A stretch of DNA of 64,000 nucleotides from Kitasatospora albolonga (GCA_002082585.1 CP020563.1:3404001-3468000), one strand, 5' to 3'. Positions 8,445 to 17,795 are shown, counted from the stretch's first letter. The notes: generated by a model not told the origin, from the letters alone. Numbers and translations: made by a program.

Positions 8445-10289
8445 TCAGCCCGGGAGGCCCTTCGCCGGGGGTTCGTCGCTGCGGGCGGACTCCCAGGAGT
8501 GCCAGAGGGAGGCGTACGCTCCCTGCGCCGCGAGGAGTTTGTCGTGGCTGCCGAGTTCGACGATGCGGCCGTGGTCCATGACCGCGATGCGGTCGGCGTC
8601 CCGGACGGAGTCCAGGCGGTGCACGATCGAGATCACCGTCCGGCCCTCGATCAGGGCCGCGAGCGAGCGTTCCACCCGGCGCGACGCGGTGGAGTCCAGC
8701 AGAGCGGTGGCCTCGTCGAGAACCAGGGTGTGCGGGTCGCAGATCAGCAGGCGGGCCAGCGCGAGCTGCTGGGCGGCGGACGGGGGGACCGGGGCGGCGC
8801 CCGGCCCGATCTCGCTGTCCAGGCCGTCGGGCAGCGTCCGTGCCCAGTCCGCGAGCAGGACCGTCTCCAGCGCTTCCCACAGCGGCCTGTCCTCCGCTTC
8901 CGGCTCCTCTCCCCCGCCGGTCAGGGTGAGGTTGTCCCGCAGCGTGCCGCTGAAGACGTGCTGCTCCTGCGTCACCAGCACGATCTCGCGGCGCAGCTGC
9001 TCGACCGGAAGGGCGGACACCTCGACGCCGCCGATCCGCACGGTGCCCCGGTCCGGGTGGTGCACACCGGCCAGCAGCTTGCCGAGCGTGGACTTGCCCG
9101 CGCCCGACGCGCCCACCACGACGAGGCGTTCACCGGGCTCGATGTCGAGGTCGATTCCGGTCAGGACCGCCCGGTCCGGCCCGTACCCGAAGCCGACCCC
9201 TTCGAGGCGGATCGCGTGGCCCTCGGTGGGCGCGGGCGGGCGTTTCTCCTCGTTCGGCAGCAGGTCCACGCCCAGGATGCGGCGCAACGCCGCGTTGCCG
9301 ATCTGGAGTTCGTCGGTCCAGGTCAGCAGGTCGTCGAGGGGTTCACCGAGGGCCTGTACGTAGAGGACCACCGCGGTGACCTCGGCCAGGCCCACCGCGC
9401 CCCGCTGGTAGGCAAGGCCGCCGATCAGCAGCGTCAGCGCCATCGGGACCGTGGTGGCGAGGTCCAGGCTGGGGAACCAAACGGTCTGCAGCCAGGTGGT
9501 GCGCTGCCGCGTGCGGACCACGGCGTCGACCGCCCGGCCGTGCCGGGCGCGCTGCCGCGATCCGAGCCCAAGGGACTCGACGGTCGCGGCGCCCCGCGCG
9601 GTCTCGTGCACCACGGCCAGGACATCGGCCTCCTGGGCGAGCAGCCGCTCGTACGCCCGGGTCGCGCGCGGCCGGTACCACCACGTCGACAGCACCGCGA
9701 ACGGCAGCCCCGCCAGCAGCGCGAGCGAGAGCAGCGGCGAGGTCAGCACGATCGCGGCGACGGTGAACACCAGGGTCACCGCCGCGAGCGCGATCCGTGG
9801 CACGGCCTGCCGAATGCTCTCGTTGAGCCGGTCGGCGTCGGTCGTGGCGCGGCTGAGGAGGTCGCCGGTGCCGACGCTCTCGACCTGGGCGAGCGGCAGC
9901 CCGAGGACCCGGCGGACGAAGTGCTCACGGGTGGCGGCCAGGACGCGTTCCCCGAGCAGGGTGGCCTGGGTGCGGGCCGCGCGGGCGAGCAGCGCGTGAC
10001 CGGCCAGGACGCCGAGGAAGACCAGGGCGAACAGGTCGACGCGGCCGGTGCTGGTGCCGTCCTTGACGGACTCGACCAGCTGGCCGAGCAGCCGGGGGCC
10101 GACCAGCCCGGCGAGCAGCGCGGCGGCGAACAGACCGAAGGTGAGGGCGAGTCGGCGGGCCTCACGGCGCAGGAAGGCGCCGACCCAGGCCCGTACATCG
10201 GTCCGGCCGGCCAGCGGCAGCCGCCCGGGGGCCGTGACCGCTTCGGCGGGGTCGGGCCCGGCGCCCGCTCGGGTGGGAGTGGTCGTCAC
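8445..10289 (-). CDS. ABC exporter half with functional Walker motifs (permease-ATPase fusion)
   Basis: A 614-residue type IV ABC half-transporter: an N-terminal six-helix domain (about residues 45-320) and a C-terminal ATPase. Walker A is intact (GASGAGKST), as are the Q-loop (LVTQEQHVF), Walker B with catalytic Glu (TLVLDEATALLD) and the switch His (SIVHRLDS). The signature motif LSGGQ is replaced by PPSAAQQ. Its start overlaps the stop of the neighbouring half-transporter by 4 bp, so the two almost certainly pair. It is the last gene of the leftward operon that also carries the chain-building NRPS genes, so export of the finished streptothricin-like product, and thus self-protection, is the likely job. 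Confidence 0.9.
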   Translation of the reverse strand: MTTTPTRAGAGPDPAEAVTAPGRLPLAGRTDVRAWVGAFLRREARRLALTFGLFAAALLAGLVGPRLLGQLVESVKDGTSTGRVDLFALVFLGVLAGHALLARAARTQATLLGERVLAATREHFVRRVLGLPLAQVESVGTGDLLSRATTDADRLNESIRQAVPRIALAAVTLVFTVAAIVLTSPLLSLALLAGLPFAVLSTWWYRPRATRAYERLLAQEADVLAVVHETARGAATVESLGLGSRQRARHGRAVDAVVRTRQRTTWLQTVWFPSLDLATTVPMALTLLIGGLAYQRGAVGLAEVTAVVLYVQALGEPLDDLLTWTDELQIGNAALRRILGVDLLPNEEKRPPAPTEGHAIRLEGVGFGYGPDRAVLTGIDLDIEPGERLVVVGASGAGKSTLGKLLAGVHHPDRGTVRIGGVEVSALPVEQLRREIVLVTQEQHVFSGTLRDNLTLTGGGEEPEAEDRPLWEALETVLLADWARTLPDGLDSEIGPGAAPVPPSAAQQLALARLLICDPHTLVLDEATALLDSTASRRVERSLAALIEGRTVISIVHRLDSVRDADRIAVMDHGRIVELGSHDKLLAAQGAYASLWHSWESARSDEPPAKGLPG

Positions 10290-11980
10290 GAGGGCTCTCC
10301 TGCGGGGCGGTCAGGGTGTGCGGGGGCAGGGCCCGGGTTCAGGCGGATCTCGTGGTCGGCGACGCCGCGCCACAGCGGACTGTCGCTGAACACGAGGGTG
10401 GTCCGACCCGTGCGGAGCGCGGCGACCCGCTCCGCCACCCGGGCCTCGGTGTGGGCGTCGACGGAGGCGGTCGGGTCCTCCAGGACCAGCGCGTCGGGGG
10501 ACGCGAGCAACGCGCGCGCCAGGACCAGGCGTTGGCGCTGACCTCCGGACAGCGTCCGGCCTCCCTCGTCCAGCTGGGCGTCGAGCCCGCCGGGCAGCGC
10601 GTCGACCACGTCGGTGGCGTCGGCGGCCCACAGCGCCCGGTCCAGCGCCTCCGGGGAACGGGTGGGGTTCGCGGCGGTCAGCTCCTCCCGTACGGTGCCG
10701 GTGAACAGCGGGTCGGCGGGGCCGGAACGCAGCGTTCTGGAACGCAGTTCGGCAAGGTCCACACGGTCGAGCGGTACGCCGCCGAGTAGGACGGGCGGAA
10801 TGCCGTCCGGCCGTACGGGCCGGGTGAGACGGTCAGCGAGGTCCCCGGTCCGGTCGGCGGGCGCCACGACCACGGTCAGCCGCCCGGCCCGGGCGGTGAT
10901 GCCGGTCTCCGGATCGGTGAGGGAGAGCGGTCCGGGAGGCAGCGGTTCGGGGTGCGGGGGCGCGACGGTGTCGGGCTCCAGGCACAGCAGGGTGCAGATC
11001 CGGCCCGCGGCGACCCGGGCGAGGCTCACCGTCTCGGCAGCCTCGGTCGCGGTGCTGACGGGCAGGGTGAGGAAGGCCGAAGCACCGTAGAACGCGATGA
11101 GTTCACCGGCGGTGATGGCTCCGTTGAGGGCGAGGTGGGCGCCGAACCAGACGATTCCCACGGTGACGAGGCCCGGCAGCAGAACGCCCGCCGCCTGGAG
11201 CCATGCCTCCATCCGTCCGGCCGACTCGCCTGCCCTGCGCACCTGTTGGCTGGTGCGGCGGAAGCGCTCGGCGAAGCGCGCCTCGCCGCCGATGCCGCGC
11301 AGGATGCGCAGGCCCGCGACGATGTCCCCCGCCTGGGAGGTGGCGATGCCCATCTGCTCGCGCTGAGCCTCGTCGCGGGCCTGGAGCGGGCGGAGCAGCG
11401 GGCCGATGCCGAGTACGGCGGCGGGCACGCCGATGAGGACGGCGAGGCCGAGCAGCGGGGAGGTGACCGTGAGCGCGACGGTCACCAGGGCCGCGGCGAT
11501 CACCGCCCCGACCGTACGGCCGACGACCTCGAACGCCTGGCCGATGCTCTCGACGTCGGCGGCGGCCGAGGCGGCCACGTCCCCGGAGCGGGCCTTGCCG
11601 CGCAGAGTGGCGCCGAGCCGGACGACCTGCCGCATCAGCACCCGATGGCTGTACGACACGGCGTGCGCCTCGGCGCCGACGGCGGCCTGGATCAGGCCCG
11701 CGCCCGCGAGGGCCTGGACGGCGCCGAGGCCAAGCGCCACCAGGGCCCACAGCACCACGTCACCCGCGCCACCGCCCTGTCCGGCCCCGTCGATGGCCTG
11801 TCCGACGACCAGCGGGGTCAGGGCGAGCGGCACCATCCAGGCCGTGCCGAGCAGCGCGCTGAGCACCAGCGGCCAGGGGCGGGCCCGGACCAGCCACCAG
11901 AGGAAGGACCAGGGGCCCCGGACGTTGACCTCGGGTACGGCGGCCGGGGCGACCGAGGGGTCGAAGAGCCGGTTCGTCAC
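10286..11980 (-). CDS. ABC exporter half with degenerate Walker A but intact signature motif
   Basis: A 564-residue ABC half-transporter. GTG 11980 is taken as the start: it overlaps the stop of the adenylation gene as GTGA, and the translation (TNRLFDPSVAPAAVPEV) leads into a typical membrane domain. In the ATPase, the Walker A region reads VVVAPADRTGDLADRL, with no GxxGxGKS/T. The signature LSGGQRQRLVLARALL is perfect, and Walker B is altered (ALVLEDPTASVDA, Asp/Glu swapped). The switch region is FSDSPLWRG with no His. This is the mirror image of the defects in the partner protein, so together they would make one working ATP site. Same operon and role as the partner. Confidence 0.9.
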   Translation of the reverse strand: MTNRLFDPSVAPAAVPEVNVRGPWSFLWWLVRARPWPLVLSALLGTAWMVPLALTPLVVGQAIDGAGQGGGAGDVVLWALVALGLGAVQALAGAGLIQAAVGAEAHAVSYSHRVLMRQVVRLGATLRGKARSGDVAASAAADVESIGQAFEVVGRTVGAVIAAALVTVALTVTSPLLGLAVLIGVPAAVLGIGPLLRPLQARDEAQREQMGIATSQAGDIVAGLRILRGIGGEARFAERFRRTSQQVRRAGESAGRMEAWLQAAGVLLPGLVTVGIVWFGAHLALNGAITAGELIAFYGASAFLTLPVSTATEAAETVSLARVAAGRICTLLCLEPDTVAPPHPEPLPPGPLSLTDPETGITARAGRLTVVVAPADRTGDLADRLTRPVRPDGIPPVLLGGVPLDRVDLAELRSRTLRSGPADPLFTGTVREELTAANPTRSPEALDRALWAADATDVVDALPGGLDAQLDEGGRTLSGGQRQRLVLARALLASPDALVLEDPTASVDAHTEARVAERVAALRTGRTTLVFSDSPLWRGVADHEIRLNPGPAPAHPDRPAGEPS

Positions 11981-13506
11981 AGGTACCGTTCCCGGGTGGC
12001 TGTGCGGTCGACCTTGCCGGTGCGGGTGTGGGCGAGCGCCGGGACCGCGATGATCCGGTCGGGTACGCAGTGTTCGGGGAGAACGGATCGCAGCCGCTCC
12101 CGCAACTCGTCGGCGGTGGCACTGGCTTCGGCGTTTCCGTCGGTGTCTGCGGCGGCCGTGGTGTCCGCCCCCAGGACCACGAAGGCGACCAGCACCGTGT
12201 GTTCGCCCTTGGCATGCGGGGCGGCGGCCACCGCGGTCACGCCGGGGAGCCGCCCGAGCGCCTCCTCGACGTCCAACAGGTCCACCCGGTGGCTGCGGAT
12301 CTTGACCTGGTGGTCGAGACGGCCGTGGAAGACGAGGCTGCCGTCGGTGGCCTCGTGGACGAGGTCGCCGGTGCGGTACCAGCGGGCCGGGCCGTCGCCG
12401 AGATCGGCCTCCGTGAAGCAGGCGGCGGTGCGTTCGGGGTCGTCGAGGTATCCGGTGGCGAGCTGCGGTCCGGCCACCCACAGTTCACCGGGGCCGTCGG
12501 GCGTGTCCGTACGGGGTACGACGGCCTGGCGCACGGACGGCAGCGGGCGGCCGATCGGCACGCCCTCGGGGAACGGGCCCGCGGTGTCCGGCCCCGCGAG
12601 GACGGCGGTGTGGGTGACGAGGGCGGTCTCGGTCGAGCCGTAGGTGTTGAGCAGCCGGACGTGACCGGCACCGAGCCGGTCCCAGCGCTCCAGCATGTCC
12701 GGGCGGACGCCCTCGCCGCCGACGACAACGGTCTCGACGCGGTCGGGAAGTTTGCGGCCGGTCTCCAGCAAGTGGCCGTTGTAGATGTGCCAGTAGTCGA
12801 CGGGCAGGTTGACCAGCGTGACCTCGTGGTCGGTGAGGACCCGGTCGAGGTCGGTCTCGGCCTCCTCGTCGAGGATGACGAGCCCGCCCGAGAGCAGGGT
12901 GGGCAGGATCTCCTCCAGGCAGGTGTCGCCGTCGGCCCGGTGGAAGTTGAGGGCGACGGTGGCCGGACCGGCACCGTACCGCTCGATCAGGTGGGGAAGG
13001 ACGGCGTGCAGTGCGCCGTGCGGGACCGCGGCGGCCTTGGGCGCCCCGGTGGAGCCCGAGGTGAACAGCACATAGGCGGGGTCCTCGGCCCGGACGGGTT
13101 CCCCGGCCTGCCGCGACAGGGGGCGAGGCCGGCTCCAGTTGGGGCGCAGGACGCGCGGCACGGCCGGCAGCCGCCCGCTGTCGGCGGTGGCGACCAGCTC
13201 CTCGCAGCGGAGGGCGCGCAGCGCCTCGTCGGGGTGGCCCTCGGGGCCCTCGGCCACAGGAACGAAGGCGCGCCCGGCCGCGAGGACACCGAGGACGGCG
13301 GCGATGTCGCGGACGCTGTGGTGGACCATGATGCCCACGGGCGGGCGCGGCCCCGGGGCGCGGGTGGCGACCAGTTCGGCCACTGCCTCCGCCCAGCCGG
13401 CCAGCCGGCCGTACGAGACGGTGACTCCGTTGTCGACGACGGCGGGCCGGTCGGGCTGTGCACGGGCGAGGGCGAAGAAGGGGTCGAGCACGCTGGGCAG
13501 GGTCAT
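11977..13506 (-). CDS. Stand-alone adenylation domain, probable beta-lysine activation (ORF19-type)
   Basis: A 509-residue single NRPS adenylation domain without carrier domain. Core motifs: A3 YVLFTSGSTGAPK, A5 LLNTYGSTETA, A7 WYRTGDLV, A8 GRLDHQVKIRSHRVDLLDVE and the A10 Lys in HTRTGKVDR. The A4 region ADGDTCLEE keeps the Asp that holds the amino group and has Glu where many enzymes have Trp. In published streptothricin work, stand-alone A domains activate beta-lysine, and ORF19, adjacent to the T-C protein ORF18, also extends the chain. This gene is next to the T-C gene here, so the ORF19 role is inferred. ATG 13506 is chosen; a longer frame reaches 13608 but adds a poor leader. It overlaps the exporter gene by 4 bp. 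Confidence 0.88.
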   Translation of the reverse strand: MTLPSVLDPFFALARAQPDRPAVVDNGVTVSYGRLAGWAEAVAELVATRAPGPRPPVGIMVHHSVRDIAAVLGVLAAGRAFVPVAEGPEGHPDEALRALRCEELVATADSGRLPAVPRVLRPNWSRPRPLSRQAGEPVRAEDPAYVLFTSGSTGAPKAAAVPHGALHAVLPHLIERYGAGPATVALNFHRADGDTCLEEILPTLLSGGLVILDEEAETDLDRVLTDHEVTLVNLPVDYWHIYNGHLLETGRKLPDRVETVVVGGEGVRPDMLERWDRLGAGHVRLLNTYGSTETALVTHTAVLAGPDTAGPFPEGVPIGRPLPSVRQAVVPRTDTPDGPGELWVAGPQLATGYLDDPERTAACFTEADLGDGPARWYRTGDLVHEATDGSLVFHGRLDHQVKIRSHRVDLLDVEEALGRLPGVTAVAAAPHAKGEHTVLVAFVVLGADTTAAADTDGNAEASATADELRERLRSVLPEHCVPDRIIAVPALAHTRTGKVDRTATRERYL

Positions 13507-13644
13507 GGCAGGCGTCTTCACTTGTCCGTCCGTGGGGTAGAGGTCGGGGTACGGTCGGCGGCGAACCGTCGGCCCCGGTGTGAGTGGGTGCGTCGCAGGG
13601 CGAACCATCGGCCCCGGGTCAGCGGGGGCGTCGCAGGCGCCTCG

Positions 13645-15399
13645 TCAGATGGTTCCGAGCGCCGGGCCGTTGGCCTCGCATGCCGTGAGGAGGGCGAGCA
13701 GGGCCGTCCGGTGGCGGGCGGCGAGCAGGCGCACGGTCGTCTCGTCGTGCAGAGCCGTGGAGTACCACCACTCGACGCGGAGCACCCCGTCGTCGGTGGT
13801 GGCGATCACCTCGATGAGGTGGGGACGCACCCAGTGCGGGGCGGTGATCTCCCCGGCCGGCTCGGGCGCCACGTCCGTCAGGAGCCCGCCGAGCGGCAGC
13901 GCGTCCGCGTCGTCGCCCTCGAAGTCGAAGGAGATGTCGCTGGGCGGGGCGGAGCGCAGCGCGGCCGCGATCCGGGGGCGGCCGTGGCGGCCGAGCGCGC
14001 CGTGTCCCACTCCCCCGCCGGGCATCGCCGCGAGGTGGCCGACCGTCCGGGCGAGCCGCCCGGTCGGGGTACCGGTGGCGAGGTCGAGCAGGACCGGGAC
14101 GGTGGTGGTGAACCAGCCGGTCGTACGGGCCAGATGGCTGTCGCCCACGCTCTCCTCGCGCCCGTGCCGCAGGATGTCGACGCGGACGGCCGGTTCGTCG
14201 AGCCAGCCGGACAGCGCCTCGCCCAGGGCGTGCAGGACGAGGTCGCCGGGGTGGGCGCGGTGGGCGCGGGCGGCCGCGTGGAGCCGGCCGGTCAGCTCCT
14301 CGGGCAGCTCCTCGCGGTGGGTGACGGCGGTGGCGGCGGTGTTCGCGGCGCGGGGATCGGGGACGTCGTGGTCGAGCGGGATGCCCGCGGGGGCGCGGAC
14401 GACCTCCGCCCACCACTCCGCCTCGGCCTCCGCCTCGGGTGTCCGGGCGTGATCCGCGAGAGCGCGGGCCCACTCCGGGTAGGAGGTGCCCTCGGCGCAC
14501 CACACGTCCCGGCGGCCCGCGGCGAGCGCCTCGTACAGCTCCTGGAGGTCTTCGAGGAGGACGGACCAGGACACCATGTCGATCGCCAGCTGGTGGACGG
14601 CCACGAGCAGGCGGCCGGGCCGGTCCGGGCCCGCGTCGAACCGGATGAAGCGGGCCACCCGCCCGGTGCCGGGATCGAGGGCGCCCTGTTCGGCGGCGCA
14701 GCGCCGGGTGACCTCGGCCGGCAGGTCCGCGTCGTCGAGCGCGGAAAGGTCGACGGTGTCCAGTATTCCGGCGAGGGCGTCGGCGGGGGGACCGTCGACC
14801 GGGACGGCGGCCGCACGCTGCCGGGGCCGCTTGGCCGGGGGCGCCTCGACGGCCAGCCGCAGGGAGGCGTGCCCGGCGACCAGGCGGCGTACGGCCTCCT
14901 CGAAGGCGTCCGGGACGATGCCGGGCCGGGTGGTGAAGAGCAGGGTCTGGCTCCAGTGGCCGCGGTCGCCGGTCTGCTCCTCCCACGCCTGCTCCTGGGG
15001 CGGGGTGAGCACGACCGGGCCGTGCTCGGCACCGGGCGGGACCGACTCGGGGGCGCCGCGCCGGGCAGCCCGTTCGGAGATCAGCGCGGCCAGCCGCTCC
15101 GTGGTCGTCTCCGGGCCGAACAGCTCGCGCAGTTGCAGCCGCACGCCGAAGACGGCCTCGACACGGCGGGCGGTGCGGATGAGGTCGAGGGAGTCCACTC
15201 CGAGGTCGCGCAGCGGGGCGGCCGGGTCCGCGTCGGGGGTGAGCACCGCTTCCGCGATCCACTCCACGACCTTGGCGCGGATCTCCTCGGCCGACGGCGT
15301 GCCGGGGCCGGTCTCCGCCGTGCCGGGCGCGGGGGCGACGGGGAGCGCGGACTCCCGGGGGCCGCTCACGGGGGTCTCCTCGCGGTACGGGGCGGTCAC
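13645..15399 (-). CDS. Thiolation-condensation NRPS protein (ORF18-type), chain carrier and release
   Basis: A 584-residue protein: a carrier domain with phosphopantetheine Ser70 (DLGVDSLDLI), then one condensation-superfamily domain. In the published pathway this protein holds the beta-lysine chain and its C domain joins it to the free sugar-streptolidine intermediate. The C domain resembles the epimerisation-type branch (HQLAIDMVSWSVLLEDL, LRHGREE, TTGWFTTTVPVLLDL). Its HHxxxD core is H269-Q270-L-A-I-D274, so the second, normally catalytic His is Gln. GTG 15399 is chosen because it overlaps the carbamoyltransferase stop (GTGA); a second GTG ten codons in is possible. It is third in the leftward operon. 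Confidence 0.88.
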   Translation of the reverse strand: MTAPYREETPVSGPRESALPVAPAPGTAETGPGTPSAEEIRAKVVEWIAEAVLTPDADPAAPLRDLGVDSLDLIRTARRVEAVFGVRLQLRELFGPETTTERLAALISERAARRGAPESVPPGAEHGPVVLTPPQEQAWEEQTGDRGHWSQTLLFTTRPGIVPDAFEEAVRRLVAGHASLRLAVEAPPAKRPRQRAAAVPVDGPPADALAGILDTVDLSALDDADLPAEVTRRCAAEQGALDPGTGRVARFIRFDAGPDRPGRLLVAVHQLAIDMVSWSVLLEDLQELYEALAAGRRDVWCAEGTSYPEWARALADHARTPEAEAEAEWWAEVVRAPAGIPLDHDVPDPRAANTAATAVTHREELPEELTGRLHAAARAHRAHPGDLVLHALGEALSGWLDEPAVRVDILRHGREESVGDSHLARTTGWFTTTVPVLLDLATGTPTGRLARTVGHLAAMPGGGVGHGALGRHGRPRIAAALRSAPPSDISFDFEGDDADALPLGGLLTDVAPEPAGEITAPHWVRPHLIEVIATTDDGVLRVEWWYSTALHDETTVRLLAARHRTALLALLTACEANGPALGTI

Positions 15400-17120
15400 G
15401 CGCCCGCTCCCCCGGTGGAGCGGCGCAGCAGGAACGGCCCGAGCGCCAGGGCGTCCAGCGGGACGCGGTGGAAGGTGGCGAGCGCGTCCTGCGGGCTGCA
15501 CACGACCGGTTCGTCGCGGCCGTTGAACGAGGTGTTGAGGACGACCGGGGTGCCGGTGTGCTCGCCGACCGCGCCGATGAGCCGGTGGTAGAGCGGGTCG
15601 ACGGCGGCCGAGACGGTCTGCGGCCGGGTGGTCCGGTCGCGGTGGACCACGGCGGGCATGGCCTCGGCGCCCGCGTCGGTGACCGGGGTGGTGACGATCA
15701 TGTACGGGAGCGGGACGGAGGTCCCGATCAGGGACTCGGCCGCCTCCTCCTGCATGCTGGGGGCGAAGGGGCGCCACGCCTCGCGGTCCTTGATCCGGAT
15801 GTTGACGTGGTCGCGGGTGGACTCGGGGGCGGGCACGGCGACCATGCTGCGGTGGCCGAGCGCGCGGGGGCCGCCCTCGGCGCGGCCCTGGAACCATCCG
15901 GCGACGCCTCCTCGCGCCAGCACTCCGGCGGTCGCGGCGGCGATGTCCCCGGGCTCGGTGTAGGCGGCGCCCGAGGCGTCGAGGACGTGGCGTATCCGCT
16001 CCGGGGTCCACTGGGGTCCCCAGGCGACGGAGCCGTTCATCGGCTTGATCCGGTCGCCGCCCTCGGCGGCGACCCAGACCGCCGCGCCGAGCGAGACTCC
16101 CTGGTCGCCCGCGAGGGGCTGGACGAAGAGGTCCTCGACCTCGGGCATGCGCATGAGCTTGCCGTTGAGGGTGGCGTTGAAGCCGACGCCGCCCGCGACC
16201 AGGAGCGTGGTCTCGCCGGTCTCCCGGAGCAGACCCCGCACCAGCGCCATGACCGCGCGTTCGAGGGCGGCCTGGGCGGTGGCGGCGAGGTCGCGGTAGT
16301 CGAAGGGATCGTGGTCGGTGACGCGTGCGTAGCGGCCGGTGCGCGGGTCGAAGCGGCGCCGGGAGCGGTTCGGGGCCTGCTGGAGGGTCTTCTCCAGGTG
16401 CGCCGCCCAGTGCCGGACGGTGGCGTCCTCCTCGTCGGTGCCGCCGGTGGAGCGGAGACCGGGGGGCACCACGCCGACCGTGAAGTCCTCGTCGGTGAAG
16501 CCGAGGGCACCGCCGAAGGTGAGGTCCTGGGGCGTGCCGTACGAGGCGAGGCCCATCATCTTGCCCGCGGCATCGGTGCCGAGCCCGGCGTACTCGCAGA
16601 CGGCGGCGTAGAAGTACCCCAGCGACCAGCCCGGTGAGTGCGACCGCAGGGTCTTGATCCTGCCGTCGATGCCGACGGCGAGCGTGGTGCTCTCGTTCTC
16701 GCCCTGGCCGTCCAGGACGAGAACGGCGCCCCGGTCGCGCCCGGAGAGGAGGTAGGCGCTGGCGGCGTGGGCGAGGTGGTGGTTGACGAAGGTCAGCCGG
16801 GGGTCGCGGGAGCGGGGGAACAGCGCCTTGGGCAGCAGGTGTTCCAGCGCCTCGGCGTCGTCGGCGAACCAGTCGAGCCCGCGGTCCCCGAAGAGGGTGG
16901 GGAGGTCCCACCCATGAGCGACGACGTCGATGTCGTCCAGGGTGAGACCGCCCTCGGCGAGGCAGTGGGCCGCGGCGTGGAGGGGCGCCTGCCCGTAGGC
17001 GTGCTTGTCGCGGGTGAAACGTTCCTCCTCGGCCAGGGCTATGACGTCTCCGTCCACGACGAGGCAGGCAGCACCGTCGTGGCTGGCCCCGGGCCAGCCG
17101 TTGACTCCGAGCACACGCAT
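15396..17120 (-). CDS. O-carbamoyltransferase (NodU/TobZ/CmcH family)
   Basis: A 574-residue two-domain enzyme that transfers a carbamoyl group from carbamoyl phosphate, via an adenylate, to a hydroxyl. The N-terminal Kae1-like domain starts at once (MRVLGVNGWPGASHDGAACL) and has the metal-binding NHHLAHAASAYLLS and VLDGQGENEST. The C-terminal YrdC-like part includes GWFQGRAEGGPRALGHRS, NIRIKDREAWRPFAPS and VVLNTSFNGRDEPVV, all hallmark stretches. Streptothricins carry a carbamoyl ester on gulosamine, which fits exactly. Length matches TobZ. It lies 69 bp after the regulator gene and overlaps the T-C gene by 4 bp. Confidence 0.94.
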   Translation of the reverse strand: MRVLGVNGWPGASHDGAACLVVDGDVIALAEEERFTRDKHAYGQAPLHAAAHCLAEGGLTLDDIDVVAHGWDLPTLFGDRGLDWFADDAEALEHLLPKALFPRSRDPRLTFVNHHLAHAASAYLLSGRDRGAVLVLDGQGENESTTLAVGIDGRIKTLRSHSPGWSLGYFYAAVCEYAGLGTDAAGKMMGLASYGTPQDLTFGGALGFTDEDFTVGVVPPGLRSTGGTDEEDATVRHWAAHLEKTLQQAPNRSRRRFDPRTGRYARVTDHDPFDYRDLAATAQAALERAVMALVRGLLRETGETTLLVAGGVGFNATLNGKLMRMPEVEDLFVQPLAGDQGVSLGAAVWVAAEGGDRIKPMNGSVAWGPQWTPERIRHVLDASGAAYTEPGDIAAATAGVLARGGVAGWFQGRAEGGPRALGHRSMVAVPAPESTRDHVNIRIKDREAWRPFAPSMQEEAAESLIGTSVPLPYMIVTTPVTDAGAEAMPAVVHRDRTTRPQTVSAAVDPLYHRLIGAVGEHTGTPVVLNTSFNGRDEPVVCSPQDALATFHRVPLDALALGPFLLRRSTGGAGA

Positions 17121-17189
17121 GGTCAGTCCCCAAAGGTCGGTCGGGATCGTCCGGCCGCGCCCCGGGCCCGAAGGCGCGCGGCGTGCCGG

Positions 17190-17795
17190 TCACGCCGACC
17201 GATCCTGACGGCCCGCCGGGTTGTACACGACCTGTGCCGTAGTGCGGAGATCCGCCGCGAAGATCGCGGAGGCCGCCTTGAGCACCTCGTTGGCCCGCCG
17301 CAGCTCCGCGACCTCGTCGCGCAGGCGGCGCAGCTCGTCGCGCTCGTCGGCGGTCAGCGCGCCCTCGCCACGCCCCGCGGCACGCGAGGGGGCCGGACCG
17401 GTCTCCTGGCGCGGAACGCGTTCGATGCCGTACGGCTCCGGACCGTACGGGGCGACGGCGGGCCGGCCGGGGCGCGTGGGCTGTCTGGCCACAGGCTCCG
17501 TTTTACGGCGGGCCTCGGACTGTTCGGCTTCCAGTTCCTCGCTGACATCGTGCCAGCGGCGCACCCACGCCGGTACGTCGCCGCCGCACGCGGCCACATA
17601 GGCGAGGGTCACCTTCAGCGAAGGTTTGTGCAGGCCCCGGGCCGCTTCCGCGAGCGTCGCCACCGAATAGTGGGCGCTCTTCGCCATGGCGCGATAGGAA
17701 GGGTTCCCGGCCTTTCGGCGCAGCCCGCGCAGGTCATGTGCGAATGCCTCCAGCGGTCCGTCCGTGGGGTCCAATAACCGCTCTGGCCTGGCCAT
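17190..17795 (-). CDS. Pathway regulator: XRE-type helix-turn-helix with IS3-OrfA-like C-terminal zipper; TTA codon
   Basis: A 201-residue DNA-binding protein. The N-terminal 85 residues (FAHDLRGLRRKAGNPSYRAM, SVATLAEAARGLHKPSL) read as the XRE-like fold common in actinomycete regulators. A Pro/Arg-rich linker follows. The last 50 residues (ELRRLRDEVAELRRANEVLK, ASAIFAADL) look like the leucine-zipper end of IS3-family OrfA, suggesting oligomerisation. Codon 7 is TTA (17775-17777), so full translation should need the bldA tRNA. It is first in the leftward operon and diverges from the aminomutase gene across a region with paired operator candidates, so it probably controls the cluster and itself. 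Activator or repressor cannot be told. Confidence 0.82.
   Translation of the reverse strand: MARPERLLDPTDGPLEAFAHDLRGLRRKAGNPSYRAMAKSAHYSVATLAEAARGLHKPSLKVTLAYVAACGGDVPAWVRRWHDVSEELEAEQSEARRKTEPVARQPTRPGRPAVAPYGPEPYGIERVPRQETGPAPSRAAGRGEGALTADERDELRRLRDEVAELRRANEVLKAASAIFAADLRTTAQVVYNPAGRQDRSA

Noticed and set aside
12028..15591. An 1187-residue plus-strand frame opposite the A and T-C genes
   Set aside because: No domain signatures and composition of a mirror frame; minus strand carries complete NRPS motifs.
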